In this document: piece after piece, positions 46,294 through 54,599 of the stretch
How positions within the stretch are numbered: position 1 is the first letter of the stretch
How the letters are laid out: the number at the start of each line of letters is the position of its first letter
Assembly: GCA_016708105.1 (NCBI GenBank)
Contig: JADJGJ010000001.1
Location: 2,294,001 to 2,358,000, forward strand
Direction of reading: 5' to 3'
Source: Crocinitomicaceae bacterium
Lineage (GTDB): Bacteria > Bacteroidota > Bacteroidia > Flavobacteriales_D > Crocinitomicaceae
DNA length: 64,000 nucleotides
Notes under the pieces: model-generated
The model's database searches: none
What the model saw: only the letters and a program-made list of their open reading frames with translations
Told to the model about the DNA's origin: nothing
Made by a program: the position numbers and the translations under genes

Positions 46294-47325
46294 ATGGATA
46301 AGCTTGCAGTAGTAATTCTCAATTACAACGGAAAAAACTTTCTTGAAAAGTTTCTGCCTTCGGTGATGAAATATTCATCAGGTTATACTGTGGTTGTTGC
46401 TGACAACGCTTCTACAGATGATTCAGTTCAATTTGTAAAAACACACTATCCTGAAATTAAAATCATCATCAACAATGAAAACGGTGGCTTTGCAAAAGGC
46501 TACAATGATGCCTTAAAACACGTTTCAGCAGAATATTATGTTTTATTGAACTCAGATATTGAAGTAACACCCAACTGGATAGAACCTTGTCTTAGCTTAC
46601 TTGAAACGGAAAAAGAAATATCTGCGGTACAACCCAAAATTATTGCCTGGCATGATCAGACAAAATTTGAACATGCAGGTGCAGCCGGAGGATTTTTGGA
46701 TAAAAATTTTTATCCATTTTGTCAAGGTCGCATTTTTGAAATTACAGAAACAGACGAGGGACAATATAACCGTACGCGTGAAATTTTCTGGGCTACCGGT
46801 GCCTGCATGTTTATTCGGTCTAAAGATTACCACGAAGCTGGTGGACTAGATGCCGATTTTTTTGCTCACATGGAAGAAATTGATCTGTGCTGGCGACTTA
46901 AGTTAAAAGGTAAACGCATCTTTTATTGTGCACAATCTAAAATTTATCATGTTGGCGGAGGCACACTCAATTATATGAATCCCAAAAAAACGTATCTGAA
47001 TTTCAGAAACAGTTTGTACATGATGAGTAAAAATTATCAGGGGTTTCTACCGGTAAAAATTTTTATGCGTCTCTGCCTTGATGGTGTTGCTGGCTTGGTA
47101 TTTATTTTGAAAGGACAATTCAAACATTGCTTTGCCGTGATCAAGGCGCACTTCAGTTTTTACGGACATCTAGGAACCTTACTGAAACAACGCAGAGCAA
47201 TCAGAAAAACGGTGAGCAATCCAAATTTCTCCGGACAGTATAAACGAAATATTGTTGTCAGAAAATTTGTAGGCGGATTGAAATTTTTTACTCAACTAAA
47301 AGAGCAAGATTTCTTTACTCGATAA
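46294..47325 (+). CDS. Glycosyltransferase family 2 protein
   Basis: A 343-residue GT-A glycosyltransferase. The ATG at 46294 is preferred; a TTG two codons upstream is in frame. Seen: LAVVILNYNGKNFLEKFLPS, VVADNASTDDSVQFVKTHYP, NGGFAKGYNDAL, VLLNSDIEVTPNWIEPCLSL with the DxD-like metal site (NSDIE), FWATGACMFIRSKDYHEAGG and FFAHMEEIDLCWRLKLKGKR. The pattern is of rhamnosyl-type GT2 enzymes working on surface polysaccharide. A terminator is shared with the convergent lysA gene. Confidence 0.9.
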   Translation: MDKLAVVILNYNGKNFLEKFLPSVMKYSSGYTVVVADNASTDDSVQFVKTHYPEIKIIINNENGGFAKGYNDALKHVSAEYYVLLNSDIEVTPNWIEPCLSLLETEKEISAVQPKIIAWHDQTKFEHAGAAGGFLDKNFYPFCQGRIFEITETDEGQYNRTREIFWATGACMFIRSKDYHEAGGLDADFFAHMEEIDLCWRLKLKGKRIFYCAQSKIYHVGGGTLNYMNPKKTYLNFRNSLYMMSKNYQGFLPVKIFMRLCLDGVAGLVFILKGQFKHCFAVIKAHFSFYGHLGTLLKQRRAIRKTVSNPNFSGQYKRNIVVRKFVGGLKFFTQLKEQDFFTR

Positions 47326-47353
47326 AAAAAAACAGCGACTATTTGACGCTGTT
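47322..47353 (-). terminator. Terminator between the GT2 gene and lysA
   Basis: AACAGCG (47331-47337) pairs with CGCTGTT (47347-47353) with a 9-nt loop. On the minus strand it is followed by T residues (A run 47323-47330), so it ends the lysA transcript. Confidence 0.8.
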
Positions 47354-47380
47354 CTTCAGAATACTCCCTTTGAATTTTTT

Positions 47381-48547
47381 TCAGGCTGATTTGATAATTC
47401 TAAATTGGGTCAATACATGATCGCTGGTAATGCTGTTGATTCTTGAACGCCCGTTATAATTTAATGACATTGATTCAGCATATGCTCCACAACTGCGAAT
47501 GGTTAAAATATCACCACGTTGAATTTGTGGTAATTCCACATTTTTTCCAAAACAATCACTTGATTCACAAAGAGGCCCAACTACGTCATACGTCAAAGCC
47601 GGCGCGAGATTTAAGGTATCATTATATTTTTCAATTTTATGATATGCACCGTACATGGCAGGTCTCAAAAGTTCAGTCATGCCTGCATCCACAACGGCAA
47701 AATTTCTTTCACCAGATCTTTTAATAAATAAAACTTTTGTGCGCAATGAACCACATTGACCAACTAATGAACGGCCAAGTTCAAAATGTACCGGCACACT
47801 CACCTGTAAGGTTTGTCTGAACGCGTTAAAATATCCATTAAAATCAGCAATTGGATTTAGCTCAGGATTATGATAATCTATTCCTAAACCACCACCAACA
47901 TTAAGATATTGCAATGATCCAAAATATTTTTCATACACCGGAACCAACTCATTGATGCGTTGAGCAAGGCGGGTAAAAACATCTAAATTGGTAATTTGAG
48001 AACCAACATGAAAATGAAGACCAACAATATTTACATGAGAAAATTTGGAATGCATTTGGGTTAACTCAGCAAATTCTTCAGGTGAAAAACCGAATTTATT
48101 TTCATAACGTCCGGTAGAAATTTTTTCATGCGTTTCGGCATTTACATCCGGATTGAGTCTCAATGCAACACGCGGTACCCTGTTCAAACGCTCAGCAATT
48201 TCATTAATCACATGAATTTCTTCAAGGCCTTCACAATGAATCATACCAATGTTGTTCAACAAAGCGTATTCAATTTCTTCATCTGTTTTACCTACACCGG
48301 CAAATACAATATCATCAGCTCTGAAACCACATTCAAGAGCCAGCATAATTTCACCGGCGCTTACACAGTCAGCTCCAAAATTTCTTTTTGCTATAAAAGA
48401 AACAATCTTCTTATTATTATTAGCCTTGATTGCATAGTGAACGCGGTATGAAGTGTTGCGAATATTAAGTTCAACTTCATTTAAAGTCCGATTGAGTAAA
48501 TCGAGGTCGTAAAAATAATAAGGTGTGTTTTGCATATAATTCAACAT
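47381..48547 (-). CDS. lysA: Diaminopimelate decarboxylase
   Basis: A 388-residue PLP enzyme of the alanine-racemase/ODC fold that makes L-lysine from meso-diaminopimelate. Seen: RVHYAIKANNNKKIVSFIAK with the PLP-binding K41, FGADCVSAGEIMLAL, GLHFHVGSQITNLDVF with the phosphate-side His, YLNVGGGLGIDY, HFELGRSLVGQCG, and the substrate region GPLCESSDCFG with the active-site Cys from the other subunit. The length is slightly below 400, normal for Bacteroidota. A second ATG four codons in (MQNTPYYFY) may be the start; a -7 box (CAAATTTA, 48555-48562) lies 7 bp before the first ATG. Confidence 0.94.
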   Translation of the reverse strand: MLNYMQNTPYYFYDLDLLNRTLNEVELNIRNTSYRVHYAIKANNNKKIVSFIAKRNFGADCVSAGEIMLALECGFRADDIVFAGVGKTDEEIEYALLNNIGMIHCEGLEEIHVINEIAERLNRVPRVALRLNPDVNAETHEKISTGRYENKFGFSPEEFAELTQMHSKFSHVNIVGLHFHVGSQITNLDVFTRLAQRINELVPVYEKYFGSLQYLNVGGGLGIDYHNPELNPIADFNGYFNAFRQTLQVSVPVHFELGRSLVGQCGSLRTKVLFIKRSGERNFAVVDAGMTELLRPAMYGAYHKIEKYNDTLNLAPALTYDVVGPLCESSDCFGKNVELPQIQRGDILTIRSCGAYAESMSLNYNGRSRINSITSDHVLTQFRIIKSA

Positions 48548-48593
48548 TTTTTCTCAAATTTAGCTTGTATCTGCATTACATTGTTAAAAGAAT

Positions 48594-48601
48594 TATATTT
48601 G
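48594..48601 (+). promoter_or_regulatory. -7 promoter box TATATTTG
   Basis: Exact TAnnTTTG, 34 bp before the ATG at 48636. The nearest TTG upstream is at the wrong distance. Confidence 0.4.
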
Positions 48602-48635
48602 TAATCAAATATTAACTAACTGTTATTTAATTAAC

Positions 48636-49310
48636 ATGGATAGATTGAGTAAAATAATTGATAAACTGGTGAATCAGTCGCCGTTTATCCAAGAAGCCAT
48701 CGCTGAAGGCTTGATAAACATTAGTTCACTTGCGCGCAAGTTTAATCCTGATGTACAAAAAATTTTAGGAAAAGAGGTTTCGGACAGCGCCATTATCATG
48801 GCAATTAAGCGCATGCCTCCGGGGCCTAATCAAAAGATAGAACTCAAGATTAAAAATTTCATGCGTGATCTAGGCGACTTGATTGTGCGCAGTAATCTGG
48901 TTAAATACACATTCAAAAATTATATTGGTATCTCACAAGATCAAGCAAAATTTTTGTCTCAGATCAAAGATATTAGTGATAATTTCTACACAGTATCACG
49001 TGGCGTTTCAGAAACAACTATTATCACCAACGCCCAATTCACTGAGAAAATAGACAAGATGTTTCAGAAAGAAAGTTTGATTTCAGAGATGAGTAATTTG
49101 TCTGCAATCACGATGAAACTTCCACCTGCCAACACAGAAATTTCAGGCGTCTATTATTATCTATTGAAAAAAATTGCGTGGGAAGGCATCAATCTGGCTG
49201 AGGTAATTTCAACAACTAATGAGTTCACTGTTGTTGTTGATACAAAATTTGTAAGCCAGACATTCACTGTGTTAATGGATCTGAAGAGTGAAACCAGCGG
49301 AGCTCATTAA
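48636..49310 (+). CDS. Conserved hypothetical protein with ACT-like C-terminal domain
   Basis: A 224-residue soluble protein. The N-terminal part is helical (IIDKLVNQSPFIQEAIAEGL, LINISSLARKFNPDVQKILG). The C-terminal part (about 155-215) resembles an ACT domain of aspartate-kinase type: PANTEISGVYYYLLKKIAWE, GINLAEVISTTNEFTVVVDT, then a last beta strand. ACT domains bind amino acids, so the protein may sense one. This is inferred from pattern, not known. The adjacent divergent gene is lysA, which makes a link to lysine sensing thinkable. Confidence 0.6.
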   Translation: MDRLSKIIDKLVNQSPFIQEAIAEGLINISSLARKFNPDVQKILGKEVSDSAIIMAIKRMPPGPNQKIELKIKNFMRDLGDLIVRSNLVKYTFKNYIGISQDQAKFLSQIKDISDNFYTVSRGVSETTIITNAQFTEKIDKMFQKESLISEMSNLSAITMKLPPANTEISGVYYYLLKKIAWEGINLAEVISTTNEFTVVVDTKFVSQTFTVLMDLKSETSGAH

Positions 49311-49365
49311 CAAGTCAATTTGTATATCATTAACAAATCTTATCAAACGGCGTATAAGACTTCAT

Positions 49366-49373
49366 TAACTTTG
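49366..49373 (+). promoter_or_regulatory. -7 promoter box TAACTTTG of the GT2 gene
   Basis: Exact TAnnTTTG, 16 bp before the ATG at 49390. No correctly spaced -33 TTG. Confidence 0.4.
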
Positions 49374-49389
49374 ACGTCAATTAGTAATC

Positions 49390-50340
49390 ATGTCTAACGG
49401 TATCCAGATAAGTGTTGTCATTCCACTCTTCAATGAAGATGAATCTCTCCCTGAATTGCATCAGTGGATTGTCCGTGTGATGAATGACAACCATTTCAGT
49501 TATGAAATTATTTTCGTTGATGACGGTAGTACGGATCAATCATGGCAAGTAATTGAAAAAATTAAAGAAGAAAATGACTGCGTGCGCGCAATTAAATTTC
49601 AGCGCAACTATGGTAAATCGGCTGCATTGCATGTAGCTTTTCAAGCCACCAAAGGAAACGTTGTGATTACCATGGATGCAGATTTGCAAGACAGCCCTGA
49701 TGAAATTCCTGACCTGTATTCTATGATCACAGCACAGAAATTTGATTTGGTTTCCGGATGGAAGAAAAAAAGATACGACCCTATTTCAAAAACCATTCCT
49801 ACCAAAATATATAACGGCGTCAACCGCATGATCAGCGGTATCAAGTTACATGACATGAATTGCGGGTTAAAAGCATATCGCAAAGAGGTTGTAAAATCTG
49901 TGGAGATATTTGGTGAAATGCATCGCTACATTCCTGTTATTGCCAAAGCAGCCGGTTTTCCAAAAATTGGTGAAAAAGTTGTTCAACATCAAGAACGAAA
50001 ATACGGCGTATCAAAATTTGGCCTGAACAGATTCATCAATGGATTTTTGGATTTGTTTACCATCACCTTTATTACCCGGTTTGGTAAAAAGCCCATGCAT
50101 TTTTTTGGTTTATTGGGTACCCTTTCCTTTGTGTTGGGGTTTGGATTAACCCTTTGGATGATCATCAATAAATTGTGGATTGACACAGGTTCACGCCTGA
50201 TTGCTGACCGTGCAGAATTTTATATTGCGCTTGCAGCCATGATCATTGGCTCACAACTTTTTCTTGCCGGATTTATTGCTGAACTTATTTCACGCAACTC
50301 AAGTATCCGCAACAGTTATCTGATTGAAAAAGAAATTTAA
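49390..50340 (+). CDS. DPM1/GtrB-like glycosyltransferase with two membrane helices
   Basis: A 316-residue polyprenyl-phosphate glycosyltransferase-like protein. The GT2 core has SVVIPLFNEDESLPELHQWI, EIIFVDDGSTDQSWQVIEKI, FQRNYGKSAALHVAFQAT, and VITMDADLQDSPDEIPDLYS with the metal-binding DAD. GLKAYRKEVVKSVEIFGEMH and the basic KYGVSKFGLNRFINGFLDLF precede two C-terminal membrane helices (about 234-256 and 274-298). It probably loads a sugar on undecaprenyl phosphate for surface glycan synthesis; the sugar is unknown. Its end overlaps the next glycosyltransferase by 17 bp. Confidence 0.9.
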   Translation: MSNGIQISVVIPLFNEDESLPELHQWIVRVMNDNHFSYEIIFVDDGSTDQSWQVIEKIKEENDCVRAIKFQRNYGKSAALHVAFQATKGNVVITMDADLQDSPDEIPDLYSMITAQKFDLVSGWKKKRYDPISKTIPTKIYNGVNRMISGIKLHDMNCGLKAYRKEVVKSVEIFGEMHRYIPVIAKAAGFPKIGEKVVQHQERKYGVSKFGLNRFINGFLDLFTITFITRFGKKPMHFFGLLGTLSFVLGFGLTLWMIINKLWIDTGSRLIADRAEFYIALAAMIIGSQLFLAGFIAELISRNSSIRNSYLIEKEI

Positions 50341-51484
50341 TCACTTGGAAAAAAATCAGAAAAAGAAAATTATTCTGCTGGGAACTGCGCATCCTTTCCG
50401 CGGTGGACTTGCGTCATACAATGAGCGACTGGCTCTGCAATTACAACAAGAAGGGCATGATGTAGAAATATTCACTTTTACAGTTCAATATCCCGGATTT
50501 CTTTTCCCCGGAAAATCACAATTCTCAGAAGAACCTGCGCCGGCAAATCTTAAAATTTGCAGAAAAGTAAATTCAATAAACCCATTCAATTGGTGTAAAA
50601 TTGGCAACGAAATAAAAAAATTAAAACCGGATATCCTCCTGTTCAAATTCTGGTTACCTTTTATGGGGCCATGTTTTGGAACTATTGCACGCAGAGTAAA
50701 AAAGAACAAACATACCCGAATTATTACCATTCTGGACAATGTCATTCCACACGAACATAGATTTGGAGACCAAGCATTCACAAAATATTTTCTTAAACCG
50801 GTTGATGCATTTATTTCTATGTCAAAAAGTGTTGAAGATGATTTGAAAAAATTTGACACAAAAAAGCCAAGAGATTTTAATCCTCATCCCTTGTTTGATA
50901 ATTTTGGTCAATCCATGACAAGAGATGAAGCGAAGAAATTACTTGGTCTTGATCCGGCATTTCAATACATTTTATTTTTTGGAATTATTCGTGACTACAA
51001 AGGCTTGGATCTTCTGCTTGATGCGTATGCAAAAATAAAATCAAGAAAAAAGAATGTGCGCTTGCTGGTTGCGGGTGAATATTATTCCAATGAAGAAAAA
51101 TATCAGGCACAAATCAAATCACTGGGTATTGAAAATGAAATAACAGTGGTCAATTCCTTCATTAAAGATTCAGAGGTAGGACACTATTTTTGCGCTGCAG
51201 ATATAGTTGCACAACCGTATAAAAATGCAACACAAAGCGGCGTAACACAAATAGCCTATCATTTTGAAGTTCCCATGCTGGTAACGCAAGTGGGCGGTTT
51301 GCCTGAAATGGTTCCGCACGGTAAAGTGGGTTACGTAGTTCAGCCTGAAAGTACAGAAATTGCAAATGCCCTGGATCAATTTTTTAATTCAGAAGATGCG
51401 TTTATTTTTCGTCAAAATCTGAAAGAGGAAAAACAAAAATATACTTGGGATAAATTGACGGCAAAAATCATGGGGTTGAATTGA
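50324..51484 (+). CDS. Glycosyltransferase family 4 protein
   Basis: A 386-residue GT-B enzyme. Seen: IILLGTAHPFRGGLASYNER with the Gly-rich acceptor loop, PDILLFKFWLPFMGPCFG, DAFISMSKSVEDDLKKFD, ILFFGIIRDYKGLDLLLDAY, and VAQPYKNATQSGVTQIAYHF in place of the classic E-x7-E area, followed by VLVTQVGGLPEMVPHGK-type donor binding. No ATG fits the start; a TTG at 50324 overlaps the previous gene by 17 bp and a second TTG at 50345 is an alternative. Part of one transcript with the GT2 gene. Confidence 0.87.
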   Translation: MKKKFNHLEKNQKKKIILLGTAHPFRGGLASYNERLALQLQQEGHDVEIFTFTVQYPGFLFPGKSQFSEEPAPANLKICRKVNSINPFNWCKIGNEIKKLKPDILLFKFWLPFMGPCFGTIARRVKKNKHTRIITILDNVIPHEHRFGDQAFTKYFLKPVDAFISMSKSVEDDLKKFDTKKPRDFNPHPLFDNFGQSMTRDEAKKLLGLDPAFQYILFFGIIRDYKGLDLLLDAYAKIKSRKKNVRLLVAGEYYSNEEKYQAQIKSLGIENEITVVNSFIKDSEVGHYFCAADIVAQPYKNATQSGVTQIAYHFEVPMLVTQVGGLPEMVPHGKVGYVVQPESTEIANALDQFFNSEDAFIFRQNLKEEKQKYTWDKLTAKIMGLN

Positions 51485-51566
51485 AATTGTAATCTCATTG
51501 ATCAGATTACGATCACCATAAAAGATCGACTCGATCGACAACAAATGAACTGAAAAAATGCTACCG

Positions 51567-51588
51567 CACCTCAAAATAAAAAGAGGTG
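51567..51588 (+). terminator. Weak hairpin after the glycosyltransferase pair
   Basis: CACCTC (51567-51572) pairs with GAGGTG (51583-51588) with a 10-nt A-rich loop, followed by TTTTA. It may end the glycosyltransferase transcript. The 282-bp gap to the next gene holds otherwise only the controller promoter. Confidence 0.35.
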
Positions 51589-51729
51589 TTTTACCAAAGA
51601 ACTTGCCAACGCAGAAACACCACATTTAATTTAGCCCAACCACACCCAAGGTCCACCAAATTCGTGACACTAAAACCGAACTGTTAATAAATAATCTACC
51701 ATATGATAGTAAATATCCAATTGACAGAT

Positions 51730-51751
51730 TATTTTTGACAATTGATGTCAA
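51730..51751 (+). promoter_or_regulatory. -7 box overlapping a palindromic controller operator
   Basis: TATTTTTG (51730-51737, exact TAnnTTTG) overlaps the perfect inverted repeat TTGACA-ATTGA-TGTCAA (51735-51751). A further TTGACA lies at 51721-51726. In Type II systems with a controller protein, operator palindromes sit exactly here, over the promoter of the C gene. Binding by the HTH protein downstream is inferred. Confidence 0.5.
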
Positions 51752-51765
51752 GTAAAATAATTCAT

Positions 51766-52074
51766 ATGGAAACCGTTGGACAAATTATCAGAGCAAAAAG
51801 GGAAAGTTTAGGCTTGTTGCTGAGACAAGTAGCGTCTCATCTAGACATAGACCAAGCTATTTTAAGCAAAATCGAAAGAAATGAACGTAAGCCAACTAAG
51901 AACAACATTATTAAACTTGCTGAAATACTAAAGCTTGATAAAGAGGACTTGCTCGTTCAATTTATAAGTGAGAAAATTGCATACGAAATTGTTGATGAAG
52001 CTTGTGCTAGTAAGGTTTTGAAAGCAGCAGAGCAAAAAGTAAAATATTTGAAGTCTAATCTTGTAAAAAATTAG
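51766..52074 (+). CDS. XRE-family HTH controller protein of a restriction-modification module
   Basis: A 102-residue transcription factor. The ATG at 51766 begins METVGQIIRAKRESLGLLLR; an in-frame ATG at 51745 and a TTG at 51742 lie inside the palindrome and are less likely starts. The HTH (about 6-62) reads LRQVASHLDIDQAILSKIER with the recognition helix near QAILSKIERNERKP. A short helical C-terminus follows, possibly for dimerisation. The gene is 2 bp before the methyltransferase gene, so it is the controller (C protein) of this module, balancing modification and restriction. The autoregulatory role is inferred from gene order and operator position. Confidence 0.82.
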   Translation: METVGQIIRAKRESLGLLLRQVASHLDIDQAILSKIERNERKPTKNNIIKLAEILKLDKEDLLVQFISEKIAYEIVDEACASKVLKAAEQKVKYLKSNLVKN

Positions 52075-52076
52075 CT

Positions 52077-53438
52077 ATGCGAACAGTAACAATAGAAGAA
52101 GAAATAAGCGTAGTAGAAGAGCCACAATTGAATATTTTATACTATCCTAAAACTTTTTTAAAAACATCTAAAGCAGCAAAGAAAGAGACATTAAATATGC
52201 TTTCTCTTTTTTCGGGATGTGGCGGAATGGATTTAGGTTTTGAAGGAGGCTTTTCTGTTTTGCAATCATCCATCAATGAAATTCTTACGCCTCATTTTAT
52301 CGACAAGAAACTTAAAAACGGTTTTGTTCAACTAAAGAAAACAAAATTTAAAACTGTGTTTGCAAATGATATATTTATTGATGCCCGCAATGCTTGGGTA
52401 AATTATTTTTCAAAAAGAGGGCACAATGCAGAAGATTTTTACAGGGAAAGTATTGTTGACCTCGTGAAAATGTACCGCAATGGAGTAAACGTTTTTCCTG
52501 AAGATATTGACGTTGTGACAGGTGGCTTTCCTTGTCAAGACTTTAGTGTTGCAGGAAAACGAAACGGATTTAATTCACATAAAAATCATAAAGGGGAATT
52601 AATTGAAAACAAAACAGCTTCAATTGAAACTCGAGGACAACTTTATATGTGGATGAAAGAAGTTATTGAAATAACCCAACCTAAAATTTTCATTGCAGAA
52701 AACGTGAAAGGTCTCGTAAACCTTGGGGACGTAAAATCAATTATTCAAAATGACTTTTCATCGGCAAACGGCAACGGATATATCGTCCTTGACCCACAAG
52801 TTTTACACTCTGCTGATTTTGGAGTTCCTCAATCGCGAGAAAGAGTAATTTTTATTGGTATAAAAAAATCTGCGTTGAAGAAATCGGCTTTAGTTGAATT
52901 GGAAAAAGCAGCGATTTCAGAACAATTTAATCCTTATCCAAACCCAACACATTCGTATACAGTTGAAGGTGAAAATTTAAAGCATTACGTTCAATTAAAA
53001 GATGTATTCAAACATTTGGATGAACCCGAAAATACGCAAGATTTATCTCAAAAATTTTACTCAAAAGCAAAGTTTATGGGGAAACATTGTCAAGGACAAA
53101 CTGAAATAAAACTTTCAAGTGTATCACCAACTATACGTTCTGAACATCACGGAAACATTGAGTTCAGGCGACTATCTAAAATGAATGGAGGACAAATTGA
53201 AAATGAATTATCTAAGGGATTAAAAGAACGGAGATTAACAGTGCGAGAATGTGCTTTAATTCAGACTTTCCCACCCGATTACGATTTTGTAATAGAAAAC
53301 AAAAACGGAAGAAAAGGTACTTTCTTAGTTAGCCCTTCACAAGCATATAAAATTATTGGTAACGCAGTTCCTCCACTTTTAGCTTACAATGTGGCAAAAA
53401 GAATTGAAGAAGTTTGGGACTTATATTTTAAAAAGTAA
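52077..53438 (+). CDS. C5-cytosine DNA methyltransferase
   Basis: A 453-residue Type II DNA (cytosine-5) methyltransferase. Motif I is LSLFSGCGGMDLGF (42-55), motif IV GGFPCQDFSVAGKR with catalytic C153, motif VI AENVKGLV, motif VIII DFGVPQSRERVIFIGI, and the target-recognition region follows to about residue 390. Motif IX-like RLTVRECALIQTFPPDYDF and motif X YKIIGNAVPPLLAYNVAKRI complete the set. An N-terminal extension of 40 residues is unusual but short. It lies 2 bp after the controller and 2 bp before the nuclease gene. The target site cannot be predicted. Confidence 0.93.
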   Translation: MRTVTIEEEISVVEEPQLNILYYPKTFLKTSKAAKKETLNMLSLFSGCGGMDLGFEGGFSVLQSSINEILTPHFIDKKLKNGFVQLKKTKFKTVFANDIFIDARNAWVNYFSKRGHNAEDFYRESIVDLVKMYRNGVNVFPEDIDVVTGGFPCQDFSVAGKRNGFNSHKNHKGELIENKTASIETRGQLYMWMKEVIEITQPKIFIAENVKGLVNLGDVKSIIQNDFSSANGNGYIVLDPQVLHSADFGVPQSRERVIFIGIKKSALKKSALVELEKAAISEQFNPYPNPTHSYTVEGENLKHYVQLKDVFKHLDEPENTQDLSQKFYSKAKFMGKHCQGQTEIKLSSVSPTIRSEHHGNIEFRRLSKMNGGQIENELSKGLKERRLTVRECALIQTFPPDYDFVIENKNGRKGTFLVSPSQAYKIIGNAVPPLLAYNVAKRIEEVWDLYFKK

Positions 53439-53440
53439 TA

Positions 53441-54505
53441 ATGATAGTTTCAGTTAATCCAGACCCCCAAAGGAAAGAATTTGATTTGTTGCTCAGCTCA
53501 ACAATTTCAGAATTAAACGTTCACGCTAAAAATTCATCTAAAAAAGTAGCAACACTCTTAGGTAGAAATCTAGAACCTTATGTAAAGGACGTGATGACTG
53601 ATTTAGCTGTCGGAACAGCTTTTGAAAATTCAATAGAACTTATCGGTGGTCAGAAGTTTCCCGATATAGTTGCAAAGAAATACTACGGTATCGAGGTAAA
53701 AACAACAACACAAAATCATTGGAAAACAACAGGTAACAGCGTTTTAGAAAGTACAAGAGTTGATGATGTTGAAAGAATTTTTATGTTATTTGCTAAGTTG
53801 GCAAGCCCAATAGAATTTCGTTGCCGACCATATGAAGAAGTTTTGTCAGAAGTTGTAGTAACACATTCTCCACGCTATTTGATTGATATGAATTTGGAAG
53901 AAGGGAAAACCATTTTCGATAAAATCAAAATGCCTTATGACACTTTACGAAAAAAGGAAAACCCAATCAGACCTATTGTTGATTATTACAAAAGTAAGCT
54001 AAACGCAGGCGAAGAACTTTGGTGGATGGATGCTGAAAACAATAGCAAGCCAAGTAGTATTGTCATCAGAATTTGGAATAATTTATCGCTTAAAGAAAAA
54101 CAAGAACTGAAAAATAGAGCAATGGCTTATTTCCCCGAACTCTTCGGAAATAGTAGTGATAAATTCGGACGACTTGCAATATGGTTAGTCACTCGTGAAG
54201 CAGTTGTTTGTCCTAATGTTCGTGACTTATATACAGCAGGAGGGAAAAGTGATTATTTAATTGGTAAAAAGACTTATCGTAAAGTGCCTAGAATATTTTT
54301 GAATTTATTTGACAATGTTCCAAGTATCGTGGAGACTATTATTAACACATCTGCTTTTGAACTATCAGAATATTGGGAAACAAAGACTACTGAGAAAAAT
54401 AAACTTTTTGATTGGATTGAATTAGTGGCTAATCATTCAAAAAAAATCCAAGACGCAAAACATTTAAAAATTAAGAAAATATTGAAAGATATATCAATGA
54501 AATAA
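53441..54505 (+). CDS. Type II restriction endonuclease, PD-(D/E)XK type, family not assigned
   Basis: A 354-residue protein directly after the methyltransferase (2-bp gap). The probable active site is GGQKFPDIVAKKYYGIEVKT: D75 of the PD pair, then E85-V-K87 after 9 residues, a PD-(D/E)XK pattern. Upstream, LEPYVKDVMTDLA offers a further acidic residue. NSVLESTRVDDVERIFMLFA follows the core strands as in several Type II nucleases. I do not recognise the named family. The role as restriction partner is inferred from the motif and the order controller-methyltransferase-this gene. Unlike the other nuclease of the window it does not look MvaI-like. Confidence 0.78.
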   Translation: MIVSVNPDPQRKEFDLLLSSTISELNVHAKNSSKKVATLLGRNLEPYVKDVMTDLAVGTAFENSIELIGGQKFPDIVAKKYYGIEVKTTTQNHWKTTGNSVLESTRVDDVERIFMLFAKLASPIEFRCRPYEEVLSEVVVTHSPRYLIDMNLEEGKTIFDKIKMPYDTLRKKENPIRPIVDYYKSKLNAGEELWWMDAENNSKPSSIVIRIWNNLSLKEKQELKNRAMAYFPELFGNSSDKFGRLAIWLVTREAVVCPNVRDLYTAGGKSDYLIGKKTYRKVPRIFLNLFDNVPSIVETIINTSAFELSEYWETKTTEKNKLFDWIELVANHSKKIQDAKHLKIKKILKDISMK

Positions 54506-54599
54506 CCTACGCTCTTCTTGGCACATTTGTGTTTAATCAAAGTTTGGTATTTGTGGTGACGTCAGCTTCGCTAAGGCCGAAACCGATACCAACACCATC

